A stretch of 64,000 nucleotides of DNA from Maylandia zebra (Eukaryota > Chordata > Actinopteri > Cichliformes > Cichlidae). The translations under genes and the position numbers were made by a program. The number at the start of each line of letters is the position of its first letter. Within the stretch, counting starts at the first letter, position 1. The stretch is from NCBI RefSeq assembly GCF_041146795.1, contig NC_135176.1:14811286-14875285 (forward strand). The letters run 5' to 3'. Below the pieces are notes generated by a model. It was not told the origin of the DNA. It did not search any database and saw nothing but the letters and a program-made list of their open reading frames with translations. This document shows, one piece after another, positions 63,546-64,000 of the stretch.

Positions 63546-64000
63546 TGTGTCAAGCAGTTGCAGCGCACAAATCCATATTGAGACCGTAAGCTCATTAAAG
63601 TTAGTACGTGCCACCTTACAGTGGCACATCTGCGACTCTCCACTGTGTAGGAGTCTTTTCCAGCAGGATGTTGTTCACAGATAAAAGTTCCTTGTTTTTC
63701 TCCAGTAATTTTAGTATCAAATGCCAGCTATTGAACTAAAAATACCAGCTTTTCCATTGATCTCTGTTGGTTGGGATCTATTTTAAATCTGACATTTTTC
63801 TCTCTTTGATCCCTGAAAAAAGCAGTGTGTGCAACACAAGCACAATTTTCTAATTATAGTATTCACTATTGTAGAGTAATCGTGGTTTTTACATTCTTTT
63901 ATGTTTAAAACTGGTTTCTGAGGCCTAACTCGAGCTATCTAACAATAACCTTCAGCAATTAAGATTACTTCACTAAATATCAGAAATGTTTTTGGCAAAA

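Larger units (their letters stand above)
30336..64000 (+). other. nrg2 intron 1 (5' 33.7 kb)
   Basis: It begins at the consensus donor GTAAGT. No sequence resembling NRG2 exon 2 (Ig-like domain with the CEA...GNPQPSYRWFKDG pattern) was found, so the whole remainder is read as intron. NRG2 has a very long first intron in mammals. Apart from the repeats listed separately and a small antisense ORF near 44 kb, it is A/T-rich, non-coding DNA in which no further element was recognised. Confidence 0.7.

Noticed and set aside
30400..64000. NRG2 exon 2 (Ig-like domain)
   Set aside because: No plus-strand segment with the conserved Cys/Trp pattern and a phase-1 acceptor was found. The exon presumably lies beyond the window.

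Overview
The window reads as nuclear DNA of a ray-finned (teleost) fish. The evidence is spliced vertebrate genes with long introns, dense (CA)n, (GT)n and (TA)n microsatellites, a Tc1/mariner transposon of the fish type, L2-like LINE tails, and a tRNA-derived SINE. There is no bacterial-style gene packing, no operon and no CRISPR array. The exact species cannot be read from the sequence. A cichlid-like percomorph is a guess.

Layout. (1) 1-15.8 kb, minus strand: a seven-exon gene rebuilt here from splice sites and continuous reading phase. Its first two exons match the amino-terminal half of the SH2D4A/SH2D4B adaptor family. The rebuilt frame stops after a proline-rich tail without reaching an SH2 domain. 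(2) 15.8-18.7 kb: spacer with microsatellites. (3) 18.7-23.2 kb, minus strand: pura (Pur-alpha, single-nucleic-acid-strand binding protein) as one intact coding exon followed by a probable long A/T-rich 3' UTR. (4) 23.2-29.6 kb: spacer between divergent genes. It holds candidate 5' leader splice sites for pura, a TCTCGCGAGA element and a triplex-prone mirror repeat. (5) 29.9-30.3 kb, plus strand: coding exon 1 of nrg2 (neuregulin 2), ending at a consensus splice donor. (6) 30.3-64 kb: no further nrg2 exon is seen, so this is read as the start of a very large nrg2 intron 1. It carries an intact, young Tc1-like transposon with 200-bp inverted repeats, two decayed Tc1 relatives, LINE and SINE fragments, a diverged local duplication and many perfect short-loop palindromes.

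The divergent pura-nrg2 arrangement matches the human 5q31 neighbourhood of PURA and NRG2. That supports both gene calls and suggests the spacer carries shared or linkage-preserving regulatory DNA. The genes are not a pathway unit: Pur-alpha acts on RNA and DNA in neurons, neuregulin 2 is an ErbB ligand, and the SH2D4-like protein is probably a cytoplasmic adaptor.

The points most worth checking are the SH2-less SH2D4-like gene, an upstream ORF that overlaps the nrg2 start codon, possible spliced leaders of pura, the apparently functional Tc1 copy, a mutually exclusive double hairpin at 39.15 kb, and a small signal-peptide/membrane-segment ORF antisense inside the nrg2 intron. No wholly new system was recognised.
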